Positions 59,301 through 64,000 of a DNA stretch of 64,000 nucleotides are shown in pieces. A program made the position numbers and the translations under genes. The notes below the pieces were generated by a model. That model was not told the DNA's origin. It worked only from the letters and a program-made list of their open reading frames with translations, and did no database searches. The DNA lies in contig CM024755.1 in the NCBI GenBank assembly GCA_014218235.1, forward strand, positions 81,413,960 to 81,477,959. Reading direction: 5' to 3'. Source of the stretch: Colocasia esculenta (Eukaryota; Streptophyta; Magnoliopsida; Alismatales; Araceae). Each line of letters starts with the position of its first letter. The first letter of the stretch is position 1.

Positions 59301-62300
59301 AATCAATGCCTAAGTTTTACATTAAGATCCAATCTTTAATACAGAATTAGAGCCAGGCCTCCACATTGGATCCTTCATTCAGACATACTCCACCTCACAC
59401 ATTCAGTTGCATCACTCATACCATAACCATTTGTGTTTGGCACCAGGGAGGGTGTTGAGGTTTAGTCCCATAAGAGTTCCCTATTTATATATGAAGGATT
59501 CTCTTAATCCAATGCCTAGGTTTTGGTTTACAGTTTGGGGCCTTGGGCCTTTAACAAAGAGAAACAATTTAAAACACATTGTCCACCTTAGACGCCTGCT
59601 TCTCTTGAAGATCTAAGATCCGAATCATGGGGCGGATAGCTCTCAAAAGCAGTTTTCCAATTGCTATTATGATGAAATGGTACCACATGACAACAAATGT
59701 TACTTCGGAACTCATTAAGACTTCTAAGCATTAATGAATGCGGCATTACCTTCAATCGAATTGCAAATTATGCAATACAATTGATATCACAGAGTAGACC
59801 ATATAATTGACACAACAGAGTGGACATGGACCCTTGCAACAGTCAACCAGCTAGGCATATATTCAAAGACCCAAGGTGGAAAGATGTTGAAAGCTGCTTG
59901 CCAAGCTCTTTTAGTCATAGCTCTCTACATGTATGTAGTCTGTTTGCTATGATGATGATTTACTTACTTCGAGCATCCCAAAGACGAACAGTCTTATCTC
60001 CAGCCGCAGTCGCCACTAATTCAGTATGTTTAGGATCCCAACAAAGTTGATCAACGCTATCTGTGTGTCCTTTTAATTCCACATCTTTAACTTTTCCCTG
60101 TATTTGAAAGGATACAAAAACATCAAAAAGATATTCAGCAGCACAGAATAAAAACAACGTGGAACTATGTTTTTTATATGATACAATGGGTTGATGAATT
60201 ACATTATTCCTATGAAGTACTCTTAGCTAATCATCAGGAGACAGGAACCTGAGCACACACATTTTGTTTTATTTTCTTAACACTGACATGATCTCTATGT
60301 TACTACTGCACCAAAGATGAAGCATTTTCTACTTCCATGTCATCTCTTTCATTCTTTTAGAAACATCATCCACATGAAACCATAGAGGGAATAAAGAAGG
60401 CATGTAGCACATGCACCCGTATATGGTCCATGAATTTGAATCCCCCTTCAACATGTAAACATGAAAAACCAAATAGCATTGTGAAGGTTAATAAAGAACT
60501 TCAAGAATTTGTAATTGCATTATACATATAAGAAATCTTGCACTCTTCCTGACACTTCAGATAGGTTTTGAAGGTCTCAACTTGTTTGCACCTGGTTGTT
60601 TGTTTATTTATCACTATCCTAGCTACAAGTACCATCAGAATTCTCATTTGTACTCCAACAGCAGATTAAATTCCTTGAGCTAAGAAGACCAATTTTTAGC
60701 TAAATCCCAAGAGCTTTTATTTCCTTTCCTTCTCATGCATTACAAGTATTGAGCTCAACATTGGGCTGTCAAGTGTCAACTAGCCATGGATTAGGCCAAG
60801 CCATCCTGTGAGCAAGAGTTGCAGGTTGCAGTGGACCATGGTGCAAGCCTGGCCGGTCACTTCTCCCTTCAGTCTCTTCTTTTCTTTCCCTTTCTCTTTT
60901 ACATTGTTTTTGGGAATGGGGGGTTGGAAAGACCACATTTAATTAGAACAAACAGAAACTTGTGCAGAGATCTAGAAAAAGAAAACACACCTAATATATT
61001 AGAAGATGGCTGCCATTCCAGCAAGATCCTAAGACATGAACCAACCCTCTCAAGAAGAAGTAGATATATTCCATCATACGATCAAATTCATCCACATTTT
61101 GATTCTAGTCGCGAGCAATCACTCCCATGAATTTCACATAGATCCAGCTGCTGCCTATTTTAAACAAAACTTGTAATTTAGTCATGAAGGAGGTACATGA
61201 AGTCCAAAAAGCAATACCAGATACAGTCCATTATTATATATTGTGTACAATTTCATATGATCTCAGATAATCTCTAGCCATCTCCAGCACACGCTTGGTT
61301 TTTGCCCTCCCTTGAGGTCAAATGAAGATCAACCAAGCTCATAAAATCAATAAGCAATTGCAGCTCCATCAACCTGATGTGCAACCATACTCAAACTAAA
61401 GAAATGGTAAGGGGCCCCAAAGAACAAATGTCAAAATAAACCCGACTAATTCAAGGATCCCAAAGAACCTGTAGAAATTCTCCAAGAAAGGTTCTGTTAT
61501 TACTCTATATAGACAGTCACTATTGTCAAATGAAAAGTACTATAATCAGCCCTTCAATCAGCTATGAGGTGACAATTGCTGCCCATATTTAAGTCAAAAG
61601 GCAATCTCATCAAGACCATCTCTCCTAAACAACATTATAAAGTATTTTACTGAATCTTTAAAGTATATGGTGAAATGGGTACTCTAGGAAGATGCTCCAA
61701 CAACTGACAGTTCCTACCACACAGGTAGCATGAGCTTCAGTTGCAAGAATGAAAAAGGCCTCTCAATAAAAAATGAGCACTGTCTGTCATCATAGCCAGC
61801 CTCCATCAATGATTCAACCTTTAAATGGATATATAAGCCAACCTACCCCCAAACATGAAACAACATTCATTGCAGCCACCAAGGATATACGAAGACTTCA
61901 AGGAAAAGAAAAGGTCACATTCCCATCTCTAGATATCCTCTAGGTCACCCTCATAATTTCTACTGCTCCAAAAGCTCCATGGGATCTTAGCTTAGCAATC
62001 CTTCTTTGTAAAACTCGTGTAATCAGTAACCAACATAAGGAAACACTACTTACTAATGGTTCTTGCTGAGCATGTTTCTGATAAGAAACATTTAGAAATG
62101 CATTGAGCATATTGGAAACATGAATGTCATCTCATATTTTATCAGAAAATATCAAAGTTATGTGAAAAAACCAATATGTCTCTTTATATTTATATGAGGG
62201 TTTTCTAGTCCTTTTATTCTTTTATAATTATTATTAGTCCCTGAAATTTGACTATTCAGCAGTGGATTCAATTTCCTAGGAAAAGGTTCTCCTGGCCATA

Positions 62301-64000
62301 CAATAGGTCCTCCTGTTCCACATGAAAGGACATATCTCTAAGAAAGGTTAAGTTTCATGGGATCACTACAAAGTGTAAGTAGAAAGGACTAAAAACTAAT
62401 TGAGAAAGATTACAGGGGCTAAAAACTAAGAAACTCTTTATGCAATTATGTTCTTGTACACATAAAATAGTTGCTGGAATCTCGGATTGAGGTTCAACTA
62501 AATCCATCCAAATTCTAGTGGCATGTACAAAAATTTTGTTTTCCAAATCCAATATGCAGAGTAATCCACATATCAGGTCCAAGTTGACAGCCCTAGTGGA
62601 GTGAGAGGCCCTAAAACTTCACATGGTCACAACTGTAGGTGAAGACTTTCTTGAAGAACTGAAGATGACAACTTTTCTGAACACATGCACAATTAAGTCT
62701 CTTCCATAAGATTCCTTTATCAGAAAGAAGTGCCTAGTGTAGGCCCATGAAGAAGCAACAACAGTAGGAAGCAGAAAGGCATGACATGGGAATGCAACAA
62801 TTGATCATCTTTCTTAATTTCTGTATGTCTAATCGAACCACAAAACCTTAAATACTCAAGCATTAGGAATTGACAGAAGGAAACCCAGAGAATCTTCAAA
62901 AGCTATCTAAGTCTCTCTCCAACAACAGTGGGGAAGGCAGAGAGTAGTTGACAAGGACATATTGTTGGATGAAAAGAAGGTGTAGCACTTTAGGGACATA
63001 AAGAATCCAATGCTTTGGCAAGGAACTAAGTACAAGAGTTCAAGAAGTGCACAAATATCTCTCTTTGTGCTCAGGCTAATTTCGAAGCCTCAGATGTCTT
63101 CTGGTAACATGCTAAACTGGGAATCACACTGGCATGTGCAGAGAGGGACAGGTGGGAGAGCTTTGACAACTATTTTGCACTGATCTAATAGATCCCTTTC
63201 TACCCCTCCCTTCTCTGTCTCCAACTTTTTGTGCACAATTAATATTTGTATGTCCTCGCTCCACTCATGATGACAAGTCCATGGTTTCAAAGATTCCCTA
63301 AAAGCCTATAACAACAGCATTTGCGCCCCTCCTTTTTTTCCATGTAAACTATGACATCCCCTGTTGATTAGGCAGGGGGGAAACTTCCCAACCAATTGTA
63401 ACGTTGCACAACTTCAACATTTGTGATAAGACTGCTTCGCTCTGCAGCTGATGTTCTACAAAACACTCATTCTTTCCTACCCATGGGCAAGCAAGTTCAC
63501 TAGGACTAAAATCCAAGGTTGGCCGTGCCGCACGGATTGCGGTATGATCTATACCATACCGATCGGTCGACCGAAAATCTAAAGTTGGTCGATCGATTTT
63601 CGTCTCTCTTTGAGGACCAAATAGATCATGGGATCTAGATGTCACCCTGATAGAAATACCAATAAAGAGAAATCGGTTGACCGATTTTGGACTTTGACCT
63701 GTTGGGCCTGTAGGTACTCACTAGAAGAATTGGTCGACCGATTTTGCCATACCGTACCGATCGTGTTAGGGCTCGCTCATGCCCTGGCACGGCACGGTAA
63801 ACCTTGCAAAAATCAACATCATTCATGACCCTGCTTTCGAAAGAAAAATTTCAAAGGCAAGCAACCACCACCAACAATATAAACCATTAAAACGTGCAAA
63901 GACTGAGAGAAGACGAGTGAAGCATCACATGGCCGTGGGGGTCGACGTTCCAGACGCGAGCCGTGTGATCAACGGAGCCGGATGCCACCTTCATTCCCAC
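23825..64000 (-). CDS. THO3: THO complex subunit 3 (THO3/TEX1), WD40 protein, 5' end beyond the window
   Basis: Ten minus-strand exons join at matching phases: 63929-64000 (partial), 59968-60097, 58933-59024, 38497-38565, 37053-37110, 36789-36888, 24502-24588, 24320-24398, 24082-24214 and 23825-23859. The product reads VASGSVDHTARVWNVDPHGH, ELKGHTDSVDQLCWDPKH, AAGDKTVRLWDARS, CSQLVELSGENINVTYNPDG, EDELTILDVRKFKPIHRRKF, VNEIAWNTTGDLFFLTTGNG, MAHTAGCYCIAIDP, VGSADSLSSLWD, WPVRTVSFNYTGEYIAS, RSVYQIPCKAPMNSVEWNP and, at the end, GTFRIFGFESA. This is the conserved TEX1/THOC3 beta-propeller. It acts in the nucleus in the THO/TREX complex, coupling transcription to mRNA export and, in plants, small-RNA production. 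All introns are GT-AG. Introns of 12.2 kb and 20.4 kb are filled with transposons. The N-terminus (about the first WD repeat) is outside the window. Confidence 0.93.
24082..24214 (-). CDS. THO3: THO3 exon i
   Basis: 133 bp. Acceptor TTGTTTTAG, donor GTACCT. Encodes SDIQTGRSVYQIPCKAPMNS through DKNKYQADE. Confidence 0.93.
24320..24398 (-). CDS. THO3: THO3 exon h
   Basis: 79 bp. Acceptor GCATTTCAG, donor GTATGT. Encodes WPVRTVSFNYTGEYIASGSE and DAYVDI. Confidence 0.93.
24502..24588 (-). CDS. THO3: THO3 exon g
   Basis: 87 bp. Acceptor ATTTGCAG, donor GTTTGT (weak but in phase). Encodes YFAVGSADSLSSLWDMKEML and CIRTFTNL. Confidence 0.92.
24589..26029 (-). other. THO3 intron sequence left of the LINE
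   Basis: Nothing recognised beyond a short (GAT)n run near 25378. Short ORFs here show no family features. Confidence 0.6.
26572..26973 (-). pseudogene. LINE ORF2, zinc-binding (zf-RVT) domain
   Basis: Contains WIWRWEKGGAFLVKTAYN, EVWKPVSSRKVKVLMWRITQ and GRLPMRDRL. These are hallmarks of the zinc-binding domain C-terminal to plant LINE reverse transcriptases. The frame stops after CLYGV, where the usual Cys/His cluster should follow. Confidence 0.75.
27100..27866 (-). pseudogene. LINE ORF2, 3' part of reverse transcriptase
   Basis: From the PLSPLLFVLV motif (ending near 27860) through LRYVDDIILFLED (the catalytic YVDD) to LQCRFFWHGSGDK-like sequence and LPKKLGGLGLKNVNNFN. Several stops and frame changes are present. 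Confidence 0.7.
27866..28415. repeat. LTR-like fragment replacing part of the LINE
   Basis: 550 bp starting TGTAATACC and ending CCTGATATTCA, rich in GACGCGTT words. It shows no matching 5-bp duplication (GGGGT against CCTGT). The LINE segment expected here is absent, so this looks like an insertion followed by deletion rather than a clean solo LTR. Confidence 0.45.
28850..30385 (-). pseudogene. LINE ORF2, AP-endonuclease domain (interrupted)
   Basis: The N-terminus near 30380 reads MRIIS, stop, NVRVLGGVEKRRAVRELI and DILCLKETKW, matching the LINE endonuclease start. After an 814-bp foreign block, WCIKGDFNVV (catalytic GDFN) and SRLDMFLVF...HFPLAQVVELTRTILDHKPI (SDH-type end motif, here LDH) follow. 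It would nick target DNA for priming. Confidence 0.7.
29352..30165. mobile_element. Inverted-repeat element inside the LINE endonuclease
   Basis: The ends AGCAATCTTGCGATATC and (opposite strand) AGCAATGTTTGCTATATC pair over about 30 bases, including CTCGG and GTCTCG words. It splits the endonuclease frame. No clear target-site duplication was found, so the class is open. Confidence 0.4.
30430..32300 (-). pseudogene. LINE ORF1 region (probable DUF4283-like), decayed
   Basis: Lies 5' of the endonuclease on the same strand. Fragments such as GKLYVEMVKVALKEQG, HLRRCLCAILEEGG and VLERVP-type sequence resemble the RNA-binding ORF1 of plant L1 elements, but the frames are heavily broken and the family match is weak. 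Confidence 0.4.
32398..34580 (-). other. THO3 intron sequence between LINE and solo LTR
   Basis: AT-rich and without convincing coding sequence. Holds the inverted 21-bp minisatellite listed next. Confidence 0.55.
32898..33023. repeat. 21-bp minisatellite with an inverted copy (hairpin)
   Basis: Three full copies and a partial one of AAATAGCTCCTTTACACTGAC (32898-32972). After a 15-bp spacer come inverted copies AGAGCTATTTGCCATTGTAA and TGAGCTATTTGTTAG (32988-33023). Confidence 0.85.
35045..35500. repeat. GGGGGCCGCCGGTTCGGCCCCC-type tandem array
   Basis: About a dozen 35-45-bp units, each with a GC-only near-palindrome around CCGGTT(C/A)G and flanked by runs of 5-14 G or C, separated by CGCCAGCAGG or CGCCAGTGAG linkers. 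Long ORFs on both strands here are composition artefacts. Confidence 0.85.
35625..35632 (+). promoter_or_regulatory. TATA box of the solo LTR
   Basis: TATAAATA in the context ATCCTATAAATAGGGGGG, directly downstream of the GC array. It would drive transcription antisense to THO3. Confidence 0.6.
35900..36123 (+). repeat. 45-bp tandem repeat, five copies
   Basis: Units of TGTTCTAAGTCCTCCGATGT followed by CATAAAACGACACACGTCGA and GGCGCA. The last copy is shortened. Three looser copies of GGAGGCACAAACACCC follow at 36136-36270. Confidence 0.9.
36789..36888 (-). CDS. THO3: THO3 exon f
   Basis: 100 bp. Acceptor TTCATGCAG, donor GTGATT. Encodes GTVEVLSYPSLKVLHTLMAH and TAGCYCIAIDPIG. The donor is only 90 bp from the end of a solo LTR in the next intron. 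Confidence 0.95.
37053..37110 (-). CDS. THO3: THO3 exon e
   Basis: 58 bp. Acceptor TGATCAG, donor GTTAGA. Encodes VNEIAWNTTGDLFFLTTGN. Confidence 0.92.
37111..38496 (-). other. THO3 intron sequence
   Basis: The stretch 37200-37600 (a GAGGAGG-rich purine tract, then ACATATATATAGACACCC) has the look of a decayed LTR on the minus strand, but no paired ends or target-site duplication were found. A purine run with AAAAG units lies at 38230-38262. Confidence 0.4.
38497..38565 (-). CDS. THO3: THO3 exon d
   Basis: 69 bp. Acceptor TTCTTGTAG, donor GTGAGT. Encodes EDELTILDVRKFKPIHRRKF and NYE. It lies on the far side of the 20.4-kb intron. Confidence 0.95.
39097..40891 (-). repeat. 3' LTR of the Tat element
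   Basis: 1795 bp, TGTTGTGCC...TTCTCACA on the minus strand. The U3 part has GCA/GGC-rich trinucleotide runs (40380-40680). TATA box ACTATAAAAGGA at about 40111-40122. Colinear with 54733-56467. Confidence 0.92.
40111..40118 (-). promoter_or_regulatory. TATA box in the 3' LTR
   Basis: TATAAAAGGA on the minus strand, starting at 40120. The same sequence is at 55711-55720 in the 5' LTR. Confidence 0.6.
43771..44232 (-). pseudogene. Captured gene fragment, family not recognised
   Basis: An open minus-strand frame of about 150 aa with serine/proline-rich, gene-like sequence (FAPIPRSPSITSSKVPHILS, RVAYRKFPYLPENFTYATTS). Its codon-like composition differs from the surrounding retrotransposon. It could be the end of a host exon carried by the hAT-like element. 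I do not recognise it. Confidence 0.35.
44244..44320. repeat. (GA)n tract between duplicated words
   Basis: GAGAGA-rich microsatellite with a G10 run (about 44269-44318). The word GCTTGTCATCTGAGTT occurs on both sides, near 44242 and 44361, which suggests a local duplication or insertion inside the hAT-like element. Confidence 0.6.
44379..44690 (-). pseudogene. Captured GIR1/GIR2-family gene fragment (GL2-interacting repressor type)
   Basis: The minus strand reads SPHRTSSSSSSSPTSPPSSC and VSSE, then SPEATSMVLVGCPRYLMYVM, then LSEDDPKCPKCKSTVLLDFL and NDPKNAPATSTTGAKSRKK before a TGA. This is the conserved C-terminal half of the small GIR1/GIR2 repressors, with paired CPxC motifs. Two lesions are visible: the first motif is CPRY instead of CPRC, and a 5-bp duplication (GTGATG-TGATG at about 44498-44508) shifts the frame between the two motifs. 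The N-terminal part with the EAR motif is not found. In plants the family recruits TOPLESS-type co-repressors; this copy should be non-functional. Confidence 0.75.
47700..48650. repeat. Minisatellite between integrase and the antisense ORF
   Basis: About 14 imperfect copies, at 47-52-bp spacing, around the core GACTGGCCTTGACGGCTTGT followed by TAGCCAA (47.95-48.65 kb). They are preceded by three copies of a unit containing TAGGGAATTAGAG...CTTCCCTGAGAGCCAT (47.73-47.93 kb). On the minus strand the core would encode LANKPSRPVKKLKIQ-type repeats. Confidence 0.9.
48651..49176 (-). other. Tat element spacer downstream of integrase
   Basis: No ORF. Three copies of a TTTCGGGTTTTCA word with pyrimidine runs (48955-49050). 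Probably 3' untranslated sequence of pol. Confidence 0.5.
49177..50361 (-). pseudogene. Integrase of the Tat element
   Basis: 394-aa open frame. The second half of the zinc finger is TCPQCQ (C53, C56). The catalytic triad is complete: D85 (GMDIVGP), D145 (SDNGTPF) and E181 (ANGLAEAFNKT), giving D-59-D-35-E. The C-terminal part has FKKGDLVMVKQKDV and a chromodomain-less end (GRHMKLYHALECEY). The first zinc-finger half (EVHAGLCGAH) lies in the overlapping upstream frame, so a frameshift near 50270-50300 separates them. It would insert the cDNA into the genome. Confidence 0.85.
50265..51590 (-). pseudogene. RNase H and archaeal-type RNase H of the Tat element
   Basis: 441-aa open frame. The retroviral-type RNase H covers about residues 20-145 (LYIAAMDASLRALLAQEN, APMENLCLALVFAIKKLRHY). 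The second, archaeal-type RNase H is about 178-312: YFDGAARASLKADG (D183), NNEAEYEALIVGLEIALEMG (E228/E230), VFGNSLLVVRQMWG, then SQADALAKLAS (D304). The usual GDS acidic residue is Asn (GNS). The frame ends at the start of the integrase zinc finger. Dual RNase H marks the Tat lineage. Confidence 0.85.
51630..52694 (-). pseudogene. Reverse transcriptase of the Tat element
   Basis: 354-aa open frame with RT motifs in order: VRVCIDFRDLNKACPKDDFP, FMDGSSGYNQIRM (D188), SFGLKNVGATYQRAM, YVDDLVVKT (250-253) and KCAFGVSSGKFLGFI. After about residue 315 the frame is lost; the family end (an ELPPPKTLTELRSLQGRLAY-like stretch) continues in another frame, so a frameshift lies near 51755. It would copy the element RNA into cDNA. 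Confidence 0.88.
52710..53330 (-). pseudogene. Protease-RT linker segment of the Tat polyprotein
   Basis: 206-aa open frame between protease and RT, with peptides such as ISRLIGVGIPLPQDHIQV and ELWYPTNVRGQPPFPHND. Such linkers are usual in Ogre/Tat polyproteins but I know no function for them. The frame starts within the polyprotein rather than at a real initiation site. Confidence 0.6.
53366..53878 (-). pseudogene. Aspartic protease of the Tat element, catalytic Asp lost
   Basis: CHNRPLYIRGKIIGRELDRI precedes the active-site loop, which reads LVNTGFAVNIIP where the family has DxGSAVN: the catalytic Asp is Asn and Ser is Phe. The flap and C-terminal motifs LLGRPWLHKNLVVPSTLHQC remain. It would normally cleave the polyprotein. 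Confidence 0.8.
54083..54729 (-). pseudogene. N-terminal ORF of the Tat element, gag core absent
   Basis: Starts ATG at 54729 (MATPLGKYIPWEELERKVHL) and stays open to 54271. A frameshift then leads to a second short frame (54289-54083). Charged, coiled-coil-like sequence without a recognisable gag core or CCHC zinc knuckle. Only about 0.85 kb separates the LTR from the protease, against well over 1 kb for a normal gag, so gag was probably deleted. Confidence 0.6.
54711..54728 (-). other. Primer-binding site of the Tat element
   Basis: TGGCGACTCCACTGGGGA, four bases inside the 5' LTR. This type of site is used by Ogre/Tat elements (tRNA-Arg in Ogre, from memory). Its first bases overlap the ATG at 54729-54727. 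Confidence 0.75.
54733..56467 (-). repeat. 5' LTR of the Tat element
   Basis: 1735 bp, highly similar to 39097-40891, with small indels and substitutions. TATA box on the minus strand at 55711-55720. Confidence 0.92.
56473..58932 (-). other. THO3 intron sequence right of the Tat element
   Basis: Mostly unremarkable. (GA)n runs lie at about 57839-57860 and 58398-58416. A possible gene fragment is listed separately. Confidence 0.5.
57327..57797 (-). pseudogene. Possible gene fragment, RING1-like E3 linker region (tentative)
   Basis: An open minus-strand frame of 156 aa with SPDCDPFVFFPILVGLMGPP, GQIVLVNPLTQGMVVLQTG and SDLIGLMQEMLAAEVGECGL. The FFP...IVLVNP...VVLQ pattern recalls the region before the RING finger of plant RING1-like ligases. 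No RING follows and the end is non-coding-like. It sits inside a THO3 intron on the same strand, so it could be a captured or retroposed piece. Confidence 0.3.
58933..59024 (-). CDS. THO3: THO3 exon c
   Basis: 92 bp. Acceptor TTGTGCAG, donor GTACTT. Encodes GKCSQLVELSGENINVTY through GTHIAVGNK. Confidence 0.93.
59025..59967 (-). other. THO3 intron with an imperfect direct repeat
   Basis: Two related stretches at about 59225-59330 and 59445-59540 share TTATATATG(G/A)AGG...CAATGCCTA(A/G)GTTTT. No coding sequence. They may be paired ends of a decayed element, but no target-site duplication was found. Confidence 0.4.
59968..60097 (-). CDS. THO3: THO3 exon b
   Basis: 130 bp. Acceptor AATACAG, donor GTAAGT. 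Encodes GKVKDVELKGHTDSVDQLCW through WDAR, a full WD repeat. Confidence 0.95.
60098..63513 (-). other. THO3 intron sequence, nothing recognised
   Basis: AT-rich, without domain-bearing ORFs or obvious repeats. Confidence 0.6.
63514..63806. mobile_element. hAT-like MITE in the first THO3 intron of the window
   Basis: 293 bp with terminal inverted repeats CAAGGTTGGCCGTGCCGC and (opposite strand) CAAGGTTTACCGTGCCGT, flanked by CTAAAATC (63506-63513) and CAAAAATC (63807-63814), an 8-bp duplication with one mismatch. The interior repeats GGTCGACCGA and CCATACCG words in both orientations. Confidence 0.65.
63929..64000 (-). CDS. THO3: THO3 exon a (partial, most 5' in window)
   Basis: 24 codons, ending CACGGCCAT before the donor GTGATG. 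Encodes the end of a WD repeat (SGSVDHTARVW). Phase 0. Confidence 0.85.

Noticed and set aside
59225..59560. LTR pair or SINE in THO3 intron
   Set aside because: Only partial similarity between the two stretches and no duplicated flanks or box A/B motifs.

Overview
This is a plant nuclear window, most likely from a monocot, perhaps a commelinid. The clues are one very GC-rich coding exon, kilobase-scale introns packed with nested LTR retrotransposons, a plant LINE, hAT-type elements and MITEs. I cannot name the species. No rRNA, tRNA, CRISPR or prokaryotic features were seen.

Only two host genes are well supported, and they converge. The first (20564-22392, +) is a three-exon RING-H2 plus vWA-like E3 ubiquitin ligase of the WAV3/EDA40 family. 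The second (23825 to beyond the window end, -) is the WD40 gene for THO complex subunit 3 (THO3/TEX1). Ten of its exons could be placed at consistent splice phases. They add up to only about 0.86 kb of coding sequence across more than 40 kb.

Left side (1-20.1 kb): the 3' end of a Tat-like Ty3/gypsy element comes first, with an antisense 'putative gypsy-type transposon' ORF, a polypurine tract and an LTR. A C-rich low-complexity locus follows, split by a three-level nest. A minus-strand solo LTR (4532-19665, TSD TTCCC) was hit by a plus-strand LTR element carrying a gag-like ORF but no pol (5712-18783, TSD CCAAG). That element's ORF was in turn hit by a 4.0-kb minus-strand solo LTR (10057-14055, TSD GAATC). 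A foldback MITE lies at 19.9-20.1 kb.

THO3 introns: the 12.2-kb intron holds a degenerate LINE (26048-32385, 12-bp TSD), itself interrupted twice, and a 2.1-kb solo LTR (34586-36698, TSD ATACT) that ends 90 bp from an exon. The 20.4-kb intron holds a 17.4-kb Tat-lineage element on the same strand as THO3 (39097-56467, TSD TCTGT). It has pro, RT, RNase H, archaeal-type RNase H and integrase remnants, a minisatellite, and an antisense multi-exon ORF with a plant-mobile-domain. A hAT-like element (43641-45302) inserted into that antisense ORF and carries a broken copy of a GIR1-type repressor gene. The first intron in the window holds a hAT-like MITE (63514-63806).

The strongest observations are TE architectures: exact target-site duplications at every nesting level, host-gene capture inside an antisense ORF inside a retrotransposon inside an intron, Asp-to-Asn changes at two catalytic sites of the Tat element, and a primer-binding site that overlaps an ATG. 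All boundaries were read by eye; no database search was possible.
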